In this document: piece after piece, positions 48,717-60,309 of the stretch
How positions within the stretch are numbered: the first letter of the stretch is position 1
Layout of the letters: each line of letters begins with the position of its first letter
Assembly: GCA_019009955.1 (NCBI GenBank)
Contig: CM032233.1
Span: 100,095,001 to 100,159,000, forward strand
Reading direction: 5' to 3'
Source of the DNA: Riptortus pedestris
Taxonomy: Eukaryota; Arthropoda; Insecta; Hemiptera; Alydidae
Length of the DNA stretch: 64,000 nt
Position numbers and translations under genes: made by a program
The notes under the pieces: model-generated
Told to the model about the DNA's origin: nothing
Databases searched by the model: none
Seen by the model: the letters and a program-made list of their open reading frames with translations, nothing else

Positions 48717-48914
48717 TATTAGTTGTTTACGTTTAGTCCAGATCTGTTTACTTACCACTAAGATCTGTCAAACGAGGGATGTTGATGTTCAGGTAAATTG
48801 TTTTCGAGTGGTTGGTTGTTTACGTTTTAAATCGAGATCTGTTTACTTACTACTAACACAGTAGGAGAAGAGTGACTGGCGGAGAGATCCTTCTCAGTAG
48901 GTCCCCCATGCTTG
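48717..48914 (+). repeat. 198-bp direct repeat, left copy
   Basis: From tattagttgtttacgtttag to tcccccatgcttg. It is repeated with the same length at 49865-50062 with few differences. Internally it is itself a diverged ~93-bp duplication (two versions of gagatctgtttacttac). Confidence 0.85.
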
Positions 48915-49315
48915 TCGAATGCAGTTTGTGTCCTCGATGAACTCGAGGGTTTTGTCGACGTAATCTTGTGTGGTCATGATTACAGTTGCGTTTCCTTTGT
49001 CAGCTTTAGTTATCGTGAGCTTGGTTCTAAGGGTTTCGCGGTGTAGTTTTCGGTTGAGGTGGTGTTGATGCCTCTTTGTTTCTTGGTGGTGTTTTCTAGA
49101 ATGTCTGCTATCTTGTGTCTCGTCCTCTCCGGTTTGTGCTGCGGTAAGTAGGTGATGGCGTTTTCTGCGTCGATGATGTTTGTCTCCAGTGTGTCTCTTA
49201 TGTTGGCATTGGGTATATTGTGATTCAGTCCTTTCTCCAATAATTTAGTCTCGTTTTCCGTGAACGAAGTATCTGTTAGGTTGACTACCCTGTTATGAAA
49301 AAGTGGAAGAAACAT
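48913..49315 (-). pseudogene. Penelope-like reverse transcriptase fragment, left copy
   Basis: Encodes FLPLFHNRVVNLTDTSFTEN, which in Penelope-like elements precedes the reverse transcriptase. After a frame change it encodes a piece of 'TKADKGNATVIMTTQDYVDKTLEF'; K-ADKGNAxVI is the characteristic start of Penelope-like RT. Truncated at 48913, where the 198-bp repeat begins. Confidence 0.8.
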
Positions 49316-49860
49316 GGGTTTATCTGTAAATGCATATTACAAAAGTTGTTTATTTTGTTATTTACACTAACTTTTGTTATATTTACTTTTCTCCTATAAC
49401 AAAGTATAAACATGATATGCATAAAAACTAAAGCGGGCCTCAACAATTTTAATGGGCATAAAATTCTTAATTCTTCAGTTTGTAATTTAGTATTAAAACG
49501 TCCCTGATTATAAGCTATATTAAAAATTCTAGGTACGAACAGGAGTGGGGGTTATAAGGGAAGACGAAAATGAAAAATTGTGATTTTTCGTTTCTTATTA
49601 GTTTCTTGGCAAACATGTACATAACAACTGATGTTTATTTTGTTATTTAGAATAACTTTTGTTGCATTCACTTTTGTAGTCAAATGAAATAAACACGGGA
49701 TATACTCTAACACTGTAGACGGAGTCAATAATTTTATTGGTGCTTATTCAAGTGTATTTAATAAATGCATATTATGACAAATGATGTTATTTTTTAGCCT
49801 TATAAGATAGTTCTAATTATGATTCGGATTAGTGAGGTGATAGTGGAAGTTATATGGAAT
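48913..49860 (-). repeat. 948-bp inverted duplication, left arm (Penelope piece plus Helitron-like units)
   Basis: Reverse complement of 51222-52169 with very few differences and equal length. It contains a 101-codon Penelope-type frame (49010-49315) identical at the protein level to the right arm, plus about 540 bases of the Helitron-like 290-bp unit. Confidence 0.9.
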
Positions 49861-49864
49861 AATA

Positions 49865-50062
49865 TATTAGTTGTTTACGTTTAGTCCAGATCTGTTTACT
49901 TACCACTAAGATCTGTCAAACGAGGGATGTTGATGTTCAGGTAAATTGTTTTTGTGTGGTGGGTTGTTTATGTTTTAAATCGAGATCTGTTTACTTACTA
50001 CTAACACAGTAGGAGAAGAGTGACAGGCGGAGAGATCCTTCTCAGTAGGTCCCCTATGCTTG
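49865..50062 (+). repeat. 198-bp direct repeat, right copy
   Basis: Same length as 48717-48914 at an offset of 1148 bases. The two copies bracket the left arm of the inverted duplication, giving an LTR-like layout of 1346 bp. Confidence 0.85.
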
Positions 50063-51221
50063 GAACCTCTTCCTAATTACTACAGGTGTGGTAACTGACA
50101 CCGAAGGAGTTTCTAATTCTTCCAACTCAGCAGTGGGAGGTTGTCTTCGGTGACCTGTTTGCTTTAAGACGACAAAGTCATTCCGTTTGCTCAGAAACTA
50201 ACTTCATCATTGCCTCACAACTTCACTAAGCCCGCTATGACAGGCGATGCACTTCCATAGCTTACGCTTTGAAGCACTCAACCTGCTCCAGTCCTGTGCC
50301 TAATTTTTAATTTCAGCGTGGCCAAAATGGAAATGCTTTCCACGATACCTGCATTTGACTAGTTGTTTAAGATGCGTAAGTAGAGCCATGGAACATGATC
50401 CGCAATTGTAACTTTTGTTTTATACATTTTTTTTTTGTAAAATAAGGCATGAAGTAAGTAATGTGCGTAGAAATATTGATATGCTCAACAATTCATTCTA
50501 ATATGAACTACCAGGTACCTCACCTGGATATATTAATTGAAATCCGTGTTGAAATTTTATCCTTAATAATTCAAATCTATGTTATTTTCCGAATCAGCTA
50601 TGTAATCCTAAAGGGTAACTCTTCTAGACTAATAGAATAGAAATTTTAGTAATGAAGAATAAATGAAAATGTGTTCCTAATCTATTCCTCTGCATTCTTT
50701 GTGACTCACCGTTTTTGAATAATCCACACCATAATTATGATTAGCATTTATTATATCTAAATAATATCTATTATGAACACATTTCCCGTCAAAACCAATC
50801 CGAGCTCATATAGTTTAAGCATAGTTTTCTACATAAGATTATATGCGTAATAGTAAATATCACAATCAGTGGAAATCACTTCCAGTAATGCCAGCATTTC
50901 ACAGGGAATAACTAAACTCAATTAACTGATTTAGCCTCCCGTCGACGTATGCTCCCGCGTCAACATTGATTTCCTTGATGGAATTAAATAATAGTGGAAC
51001 CCTAAAAATAATTTCATTTATATCCAAAATGCTAGGTGAGGGGAAGGAAGAGATCACTGCCCTCCTTGCAATCTAAGTAATCTTTAAACAATCATATCGA
51101 GTTTAAACACATATTGTCTTTTGTCATAATGATATTACCATTGTTATGATAGTACATGTTTGTTTCAATAACATCAAGGTATCGGAAATAAAATAATATA
51201 TTACCAGAACCAAAGAGTTTG
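50063..51221. other. Spacer between the arms of the inverted duplication
   Basis: Part of 50420-50595 is the inverse of a stretch of Helitron-like copy C (40435-40595), with tgaactaccaggtacctcac. 51040-51130 is the inverse of the aatatgatttgaa...ctcacct part of copy B. The remaining sequence, 50063-50420 and 50600-51030, is not recognised. Confidence 0.5.
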
Positions 51222-52169
51222 ATTCCATATAACTTCCGCTATCACCTCACTAATCCGAATCATAATTAGAACTATCTTATAAGGCTAAAAAATAACATCA
51301 TTTGTCATAATATGCATTTATTAAATACACTTGAATAAGCACCAATAAAATTATTGACTCCGTCTACAGTGTTAGCGTATATCCCGTGTTTATTTCATTT
51401 GACTACAAAAGTGAATGCAAAAAAAGTTATTCTAAATAACAAAATAAACATCAGTTGTTATGTACATGTTTGCCAAGAAACTAATAAGAAACGAAAAATC
51501 ACAATTTTTCATTTTCGTCTTCCCTTATAACCCCCACTCCTGTTCGTACCTAGAATTTTTAATATAGCTTATAACCAGGGACGTTTTAATACTAAATTAC
51601 AAACTGAAGAATTAAGAATTTTATGCCCATTAAAATTGTTGAGGCCCGCTTTAGTTTTTATGCATATCATGTTTATACTTTGTTATAGGAGAAAAGTAAA
51701 TATAACAAACGTTAGTGTAAATAACAAAATAAACAACTTTTGTAATGTGCATTTACAGATAAACCCATGTTTCTTCCACTTTTTCATAACAGGGTAGTCA
51801 ACCTAACAGATACTTCGTTCACGGAAAACGAGACTAAATTATTGGAGAAAGGACTGAATCACAATATACCCAATGCCAACATAAGAGACACACTGGAGAC
51901 AAACATCATCGACGCAGAAAACGCCATCACCTACTTACCGCAGCACAAACCGGAGAGGACGAGACACAAGATAGCAGACATTCTAGAAAACACCACCAAG
52001 AAACAAAGAGGCATCAACACCACCTCAACCGAAAACTACACCGCGAAACCCTTAGAACCAAGCTCACGATAACTAAAGCTGACAAAGGAAACGCAACTGT
52101 AATCATGACCACACAAGATTACGTCGACAAAACCCTCGAGTTCATCGAGGACACAAACTGCATTCGACA
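51222..52169 (+). repeat. 948-bp inverted duplication, right arm
   Basis: The mirror of 48913-49860. This copy continues past the duplication edge into more Penelope coding sequence, so it is probably the source. Confidence 0.9.
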
Positions 52170-52267
52170 AAGGACAGACCCAACAGACGCCTACCAGAAA
52201 CAAGTTCGTGAGGCACTGAAACGCTGCACTAACATCATTGGCAACCAACAATACAAATACTTGAGCA
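51767..52267 (+). pseudogene. Penelope-like reverse transcriptase fragment, right copy
   Basis: The first block is identical to the left copy. After a frame change near 52070 the RT start follows (KADKGNATVIMTTQDYVDKT and '[23 protein letters not shown]'). At 52268 it is cut, at 'NxETPAL' in a full element, by the 5' terminal part of a Helitron-like copy. No palm motif is present. Confidence 0.85.
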
Positions 52268-52374
52268 TGAACACCAAAGAAACAAAATGCAGTTATGGTG
52301 TCTATGACATGTGAAACGAAAAGTTATCGTGAAATTTCGCGAAAAAAAATCAATGTACAGACAGAGGTTACAAT

Positions 52375-52375
<1 letters not shown>
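52268..52375 (-). mobile_element. Helitron-like 5'-end fragment joined to the Penelope piece
   Basis: caccaaagaaacaaaatgca to gtacagacagaggttacaat is almost the same as the 5' end of copy C (41745-41842). It is followed by (AT)n to about 52450. Confidence 0.7.
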
Positions 52376-52455
<80 letters not shown>

Positions 52456-52580
52456 GAACCGACCTCATTTTCGTCATCTCCTGGATAGGATCGATGGACA
52501 TTAGAAGAAATATTTTGAAAATTGCGTCATGAGTACGACCTCAATAGCTGATTTTGTATAACGGAAATCTGCTAAAAGTG
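52376..52580 (+). repeat. (AT)n then interspersed module 2
   Basis: (AT)n at 52376-52450 with one AC, followed by ttttgaaccgacctcatttt through tgcgtcatgagtacgacctc to gctgattttgtataacggaa. Confidence 0.75.
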
Positions 52581-53119
52581 TAGATACGACAAATATTCAA
52601 GCCGTTTTTAAGTTAAGTTTAGGTAACACAATTCAGTAAAATAACCATAATTAATATAAATAATTATAACTGTTTGTTACTGTAATCAAAAACACCTTAC
52701 ATTTCAGTTTCAAAAAGCTCATTATGTGTATATAACATACAACATATTTTTGAAAAATCAGTAAATAGTTATTATTAATGTACTCAGTGGTATTTTAGTG
52801 GATATTAAGTCGGTGGTTAGGTCTTTAGAGAGGAGATAGAGGAGAGGTCGTGGACCCCAAGGTGGAGGAGTATTGAATTTCGAGGGAGGGAGGCCGGTAG
52901 AGACTTATTCCTTTACCTACTCGCTCTACGTCCCATGTTCTAGTGAGACTATTTCGTTGTCTCGCCCATTTTCCTACTTGGAGTGAGAGAAACATCAAGT
53001 TTATAGATTTTTTTATTTTATGATTGATATACGAACGATTAAAAGCACAATCGTAACAGACACATGTCTTACAAAATTATATATTTCTAAAAGCTGTGGT
53101 ATAAGCAGTTTATTTATTT

Positions 53120-53326
53120 ACGCCCACTTTATGCCATTACGGCTAATTGGGACGGGTTATCTACAAGTTATCACCCTTTTCTAACTAGGGTGGTGTAAGG
53201 ATTTTATTTAATGAGTTCGTCACTTAATAAATTCTACCTTCACAAGCGGGAATTGAACTTATCACTGTAGATTTACCATATGAGATTAAGACTAACAGCT
53301 TAATTTACATAGTCAACCTGTGCCCA
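53120..53326 (-). repeat. tRNA-derived SINE, copy 2
   Basis: Minus-strand head caggttgactatgtaaatta, with agtcttaatctcatatggta and a B-box remnant gttcaattcccgc, then body aacttgtagataacccgtcc. Matches the copy at 26990-27207. Confidence 0.75.
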
Positions 53327-56300
53327 ATAAGCAGTTCATAGATATCCCCATATGTTCAATACTATGCGGATTGAGATAAATGTAGTTTTTCATCGAAATA
53401 TGAATGCTGGATCAATTTAGCTTTAGATTATGGCAATATGATTCAATTATATTCATTCATTTTCATGTAACACATTTAAAGTATGAATTGGTGAACGGAA
53501 GTAGCGAATAAATTCAATTTTATACAACAGATAGACTTCCTAATGCTGGAAAGCATATACGTAATATTAGGTATATACATTTGTGTTTACGGCATCTAAG
53601 TAATTTAAGGGTTTCTTTATTCGTTTAAATATTAAACCCACAATTCTGAAAGCAGAAGTATTCTCTGTCTTGAAATAGACTAGTAGCGGCAAATAGTCGG
53701 ACACTACTGAAAGGTTCAGAGTTGTATTACAAGATCCACTTTAAAGTTCTCTATCTCTCTTCCAAATACTTAGTTCAGTTCTATCTAGACCTACATCAAT
53801 GCCTTATCATCTGAAAGATGGTCAACTAGCAACTCGTAACTGACCTTGCCCTTTGCCTTGGAACGGCTTGATCAATTCAAGAAGGAAATTTATATTCAAA
53901 ATATTTTACACCGCACACTTTGAACGGTCCGCGTTCAAAGTCACAAGGAAAGAAAAAGGGGGAAAAAGTGTCCATGGAACCAAAATGAAAATAAAATAAG
54001 AAGTACTTTGTAAAAAAAATAAAACAAAAAAACAATTCTCCATACAATCAAGCCTTTCAATAGTATCTCCATCACGACCGTCGACGAAAAGGCAGACTCT
54101 AGTTTACCGATGGAACAATTTAAATTTATTAAATAAAGTAAGGGGAAAAAGAAAATGGGCAGGTATTATAATTTAGATAATAGTATTAGGTAACAGAAGT
54201 TTTGCAAATTTTGCTTATGGGTGATGTAAGAAATAAATAATCACAAACATTGCCCAGTACTCAAAACTAGGATGGCTCCAAATCAAGGCTATAATAATTG
54301 GCAGAAATTAATATGAATTATCTACTGGCAACCTGTAGAGTTTGACCAGTGATAGGCAGCAGAGGCACTCACTGAAGCAGAATGAACAATTCCATTAGCA
54401 CCAGCTTTTTCAGAAGAGAAAACCGGATCAATCCAACCCATAGGCCAGATGACAGGTTGTCTAAAGAGTTCGCCACAACCAATAATATCCTAGCTGTAAA
54501 TTAGAAGTAAATGAAATCCACTTAGAGGGATTCTAAAAGGTGGTAAAGTACTTAAGGTGGCACTTTTTCCAGAACGCTGGGCTAATACTTGAATGAGCAT
54601 TACATGGTGAAGATTGCTTCTCTGGGGTCTGAGGTCCCCTGTAGGTGGTGCAGTAAAGATACTCCAGAATGGGTGTCAGAATCTCAATGTTTGAAGAAAC
54701 AATTATGAGTGGAGTCAGGGCTCTAGAATTGAAACTTCCTTGAATTTGGATGGAAAGGAATGTTTTTTTCAAGTTAATTTAGGTACAGTGAAGGTCTAAA
54801 TTTCAATAGTTTTCCAAAGATGGTATTTGGTGGATTTACCCTCTTTTTTTTCGAACACCGTTTTGAGCAGAATCAAATTCAATTATTATTATCAAACGTA
54901 AAATCTTCAATCAGTTAGAAGTTGGAAATACCATTAAGGAAATACTCTAATTCCTTCTACAACGTTATATAACAATGAAGTTCAAGCCAGAATGGGAAAA
55001 CACTTTTGCTTCTTATAAAATTGCGTAAGCAATCCAAAAAATATCCACAGAAGTTTAACTCAAAAATGTGTATAGGCTTAGAAGATTTTCATCTCAAGGG
55101 AATCTCTCAAGTTGGAGGACTTACGCAAGAAAGGGTCGCAATTCATTCCTGAGTAATGAAAGGGAGAAGAACGATTTACACGCTGAGTTCTTCTTCCACG
55201 GACTTGCGAATTAATTGTCTAGCAGATAAAATCCTACAAAAAAGCGAGTGTTGGAACTGAGCTTGAATTGGACCAGCATGACTAAGCCACTGTTTGAAAT
55301 GCCTATTGAGATGATTTACTCAGCAATGGTTCTTCTGAGGAATAACAGGATACACGTCAAAAAGAGAGGATAAGCGGGATAAATCCCTGGGCACAAATAG
55401 GACTAAAACCATGAAGAAAGGGAAGTAACTTTTGTAAATTCTATGAATGAAGTAGACCATAGAAACTTTCTCAAAATCCTGCTGACTAGTTTTTGCCGGA
55501 GTTAGTAGAGGAAAAGGAAGACTGACTAGATTATGAAGATGTATGGGAAGAGATTAGAAGACCCAATTAAAGGTTCATTTAAGTCTATCGGCGTGTATTG
55601 TGCACTGATGAACAACTAGTCTCAACTGATTGTCAAGAGAACTATCAGAAACATAAATTATTAATATTATTTGATAGAATACCCTTCTCGATCGTCTAGA
55701 AGACATTATATGTCGTCTAAATAATTAGAGTTTTACTTGAACTTGGTCATTATGAAATGTTCATATGAACAGACATATAATTGGCCTCATCGTACAGTGA
55801 ATATTATCCCACTTCAGTTTAGACAACTTCATTCTGGAGCTTCAAGATCATTGATGTACAGGAACACCTTCGAAGAATTTGGGAATCTGCTGCTTACATG
55901 AACCCTGCTGGGCGGACAGTAGTCCTATCACCAAAGGCGATCATGTTAGTCCCCAAAGGCCGGTTTGCTAGCCGACGGATCTAGGAGAGTCAATATCCTT
56001 CGTCATACCGACGGGCTGTCAAGCAGATTTACTCACTAGACTCCATTCCACTACCAGCACGCTCTGTTAGTGAACCGATGAACTACCTTTGAGGACACCC
56101 ATTCAAGTTCTGACCATGATCGATGTTGCTACACTCAGATTATCTAAAGTCGAAAGCTGTACGACTGATACAATATTGTATTAGGTATCGATTTTTTTTT
56201 TATGAAGAATTTGTACCGGATACACAACGTCAGATTTGAAAGTTCAGCGAGTAAATAATAGGCTATTTTTGAAACTACATAAACTGCTCGATTATCATAA

Positions 56301-58250
56301 AATGAAGTACAGAAGCTCGAACATCATAAACCATTGGAGGACTCAAGAATCCTCAAAAAATGGGTTCAGCAGTAATATCTCACACTGCGTAGATACAAGC
56401 AGCATCAACAAAGTAAATCAATTCCAAATAAACAGAAATATTAGTTATGCTAACCTTATATACAGTGAAAAATAGATAAGGAGATGAATGATATGTAAAT
56501 TGGCTCATCTACACCTTTAAAGAGCGCCTTATCCTTTCCAGTTGGTTTTGTCAAAAGGCCCTCGAATATTGAATGGGCCCGTTCACCTGATGAACGTAGT
56601 CAGGAAAATACGGGGTTTACTGTTTCGGACGTATTCACTCTCAAGATAGCAAAGGATTCTATCTTTTGATTTTGACAAAGATATAAACATCCAAGATTGA
56701 CTGAATTTAATTTAATCGTAAATTGGAACAAAAGAAAAATTTACCATGTTAGCTGTGATACTTCTGTTATTTATTAAACGAGTAATTGTTCAAAGTTAAC
56801 CTTGATCAAGTATTATTAAGTGTATGTTACAAAAGCCTTGAGAAAGTCAAAGTATGAGATTCGTTAGCTAAGCATCATAGCTAAATAGTCATTTCAACGT
56901 TGACGATCTTTATGAACAAGAACCCCAAATGTCATTTGGGAGAGGAACAATATTGAGGAAGTAAAAGAAAAAATGGTTTCTTCATTTCTAACTTCACCAA
57001 TTTCGTGAAGAAGTTTAGATTTCAGGCTGTTATACCAACATACGGATTCGGAGCAGTACAATCCTCAGACACACAGTCCTGGTGGGAAGCAATCCACAAT
57101 ACAGCTGAAAACTGAAAAAAATAGGAAGACAGAAAACTTTAGGCGTGGCTTGGCAGATCTGTTGCGGTTATTAGCATATAAAACCAAGACCAAAAGATTT
57201 CTGCTAGATTGTTTTCCAAATTACTCGATCTATCTAATCTTGCAAAGGCTCCCTCTACACCAGTAACGAAACTCATTGAAACCGATGTTATCATTTTGGA
57301 AAGAAGAAATTGAGAGTGGAAGATAAAATGGTACATAGAGGAGATATGGAAACATGTATAGAAGAACAATAGTTTAATAAGTTTGGGCTGTTTAACATAC
57401 TTCTTATAATAACAGAAATATTTTTAATTTTCTACTTCTTTCCTCTAAAACCTCAACAGCTAATTTATCTTGAAGAAAATCTGGTAAAATCTCCGGATGT
57501 GAACATTCATCACCTATCTTTAGTTCTGAAAGCTTCTATCCTTGGGCAAGAGGATTCACTCTGGCTAACATGGTCGGCAATTGCTAAGATAAGGGGAAGA
57601 GTAGCATACCATTGCCACTAAGAAATTAGCTTTTGAGAGAGAAAGGCATCTCGAGAAGAAGATGTCAAATATATTCGAAGATGTTTAGCCTAAGGGACAA
57701 CTTATGTACAACTTGAAGCAAGATGAGACGGAGGTACAAAGCGTTGTGAGGAAATCAGTTTTTTTTTGTTTCCGTGCGAACGTGATTGGGCTGAATAGGT
57801 GATTTTTTAAGGTATATTTTTTCATTTAAAGTGCCCATGATGCCCCTCAAATGCTGTAAACATTTTTCAAAAACGTTTTTGGAGTCTCCTATTAATGTCG
57901 TCTCATTGTTCTACCCCAATGAAGTTGATTCTTCTCTAATACTCCATAGCATCTTTAGAATTTTTGATGTACCTTCTTTTCATGGGGTTTTACTAGATTT
58001 CCCATTTCTATTCGGGGCTCAGTCCACTGTTCCTCCTGATTTGGCGTTTTTAGCAACTGTATGTTCTCTTTTCTGATCTATTTTTTTTTTCAGTGAAGAA
58101 GTTCAAAAAGTCTGAATCGCCACTGGCTTGTGATCGAATACAGCTAGAGTGCTTTGATGCAAGAGCACCATTTTCAAGCCAGTCAAAAGTGGTACTGAAT
58201 TGTTCATTAGTCAGTTGGTTTTATACGTCTGTTATCCGTATTTGATTGTT
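53327..58250. other. Stretch with few repeats and no gene recognised
   Basis: Less AT-rich than the rest of the window and almost free of the window's repeat families. Frames are short (up to 81 codons). A 16-residue run AGRTVVLSPKAIMLVP at about 55910-55960 looks coding-like but has no recognised family. No tRNA or ncRNA was seen. Confidence 0.4.
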
Positions 58251-58256
58251 TCCGTT

Positions 58257-60110
58257 TTAGTGTGTTATTCGAGTCATGATCTGGTATAAACAAAAATGAT
58301 TTAAAATAATTGAATTAGAATTGGGATAAATGCGCATCATCGCTTTGTCTGTGGTATTCGTGCGTGTGTCCATCTGCGTGTTTCGTTTGTTATTTCGTTT
58401 AAATAAATAGTTGCAATTGTATGAATATCGTGTCTGAGCTAGAGTTAGGTGTTCGTTGGCAACATTCCCGTTGAATGTACGTGGTTTGCCAGTTTCCATG
58501 TTCTCAGAATGTCCAATCTACACGTCCTTTTGTTTGTCTGTGTAGGTGTGCCACATGGTGACCCCGAAGGGGGGGGGGTCGAGGGTGGAAACAGTGACTG
58601 TTCAAGTGGTTGACGAAGTTTGAGTCTCGGTTCTTTCTCTGGTCTGAATGAGTGTATTTGTTCTTTTATCTCGTTTAAAGTCTCCTCCCTCCTCCCCTCC
58701 TGAAAGTTGTGTGGACCCCCTTCGTTTGTAGTACGTTGGTAATTTTATACGTGTCAGGTCCTGTGTACTTGATGGCGTGTCCTATTGTGATTGGTTCTGT
58801 TGTGGTGTGTTTGTCTCGTTTTGAGTTACTGTTTAGTTTCTTGAATATTTTGTCAAAAGTGGGTCGTTTGTAACCGTAACTGTGTGCAATCTTGTAAAAT
58901 TTCATTCACTCTTTGTCGTAGCTGTCCCTTGAGAGCGTTAGTGTTTTCAGTCTGAGTAGCATGTGTCGAAATGCTGCGAATTTATGTTGAGTTGGGTGGT
59001 TTGAAGTGGCTTGTATTGTAGTGTCTGTGGCTGTAAGTTTTCTGTTTATTCCGTATTCCAGCCAGTCGATTTTTCTGGTAATTGTGAGGTCAAGTAAGTT
59101 AAGTGTTCTGTCCTAGTCCGTCTCCATGGTGTAACATATGTTGGGACGAAGTCTGTTGAGATCTGTTAGTATCGTGTTAATATCGTCTGATTCGGTTATG
59201 CAAAACGAGCCATATAATAAGTGAAGTATTTTGTAATGTTGAGTTTTGGTATGTGTGTAACTTCAATGTGTTGTATTAATACTTTGTCATTAGAGAAGAA
59301 GTAGGCTTTCTCATTTCAAGTAAGTCTGTCAATATGTATATATCGTTATTGAAGTGGAAGTAATTCTGTTTCAACGCTGTTTTTGTCAGATTAGTGATTT
59401 CCCTAATATGCTTATCATCGTATAAGTCGCTGAGTCCTGTAGTCACTATGTCAATGGCTTTTTGTACGGGTATAGATGGGTATAGGTTATTTATGTCAAA
59501 TGAAACTAGTTTTGTTCGTTCTGTTATGAGCTCGTCTGTGAGTTTGTTCTTTAGTGTTCTTGATTGTGTATGTCTTAAATAAGTTTACTGTGGTTCTTAG
59601 TATAGATGTAATATTGTATATTTGGTAGTCTATATGCGGGTGCTGGTCTGTAGTTCATTAATGGTTTCACGGGTACGTAAAATTTGTGTATCTTTGGATG
59701 TGCTCTCAGTGCAGGTGTTTCTGGATTCATGTTTAGGTATTTGTATTGTTGGTTACATATCTTGTTAGCGCAGTGTTTCAGTACGTCGCGTACTTGTTTG
59801 GGGTAAGCGTCTGTCCATTGTTGAATACAGCTAGTGTCTGTAAAAAACTGTAGGGTTTTATCAATGTAGTCTTGTTTGGTCCTAATTGTTGTCGCGTTCA
59901 CTTTGTCACTGTACCGTTTGTTAGTGAGTCTTTCCAGCTTTCTGTCCCTTGATCATATTTGGTTGTCAAAATCCATTGTACTTTCTAACGTAAGTACGGT
60001 TGGAAATAATGGTATAGGTTCATGTGAGTTAGTACGTTGGTTACTTGTAGGTGTTTGTGTATCACATTGTTCAATCAGTCTTCTTTTCTCCTGTTGAGAT
60101 TAAATCGCAA
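58257..60110 (-). pseudogene. Penelope-like element, decayed reverse transcriptase and C-terminal part
   Basis: Read on the minus strand from about 60100 with several frame changes: 'KVNATTIRTKQDYIDKTLQFF' and ALRAHPKIHKFYVPVKPLMN (59575-59901), VSFDINNLYPSIPVQKAI (about 59480), then 'ITESDDINTILTDLNRLRPNICYTMETD' and 'LNLLDLTITRKIDWLEYGINRKLTATDTTIQAT' (about 59010-59210), then FKKLNSNSKRDKH and TIGHAIKYTGPDTYKI (58675-58905). The order and motifs are those of Penelope-like RT followed by its linker. The usual GIY-YIG endonuclease is not clearly readable; a possible last helix lies at about 58270-58340. The element is dead. Confidence 0.85.
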
Positions 60111-60237
60111 GCCTCATTTATGTAGGGTTCACACAGAAGGAGCCATAGGGAATTGAGTATAGATGACTGTTTTCTAGCTATTGTTATTAAAACTGCAATT
60201 TAAATGAAAGAGAAAACAAACGACATACACAGTAGGG

Positions 60238-60309
60238 TCCATTTTGTTAACTGGTTTAATAAGCAATCGATTGTAACAATTCCTTTGTATTTAACTATCT
60301 ATATATAAC
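60238..60309. repeat. Terminal direct repeat of the gypsy remnant, left
   Basis: tccattttgttaactggttt, agcaatcgattgtaacaatt and cctttgtatttaactat recur at 62778-62850 with few changes. They may be parts of the LTRs. Confidence 0.65.

Noticed and set aside
54533..54772. 79-codon minus-strand frame
   Set aside because: No family recognised, and of a length common by chance in this stretch.
56587..56610. CTGATGA...GGAAAA string resembling a hammerhead ribozyme core, of interest because Penelope-like elements can carry hammerheads
   Set aside because: The conserved C before GAAA is missing, the flanking stems do not pair convincingly and no cleavage triplet is in place.
57139..57369. 76-codon frame with a VEGAFARL string recalling reverse transcriptase
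   Set aside because: The neighbouring motifs of a reverse transcriptase are missing on both sides.
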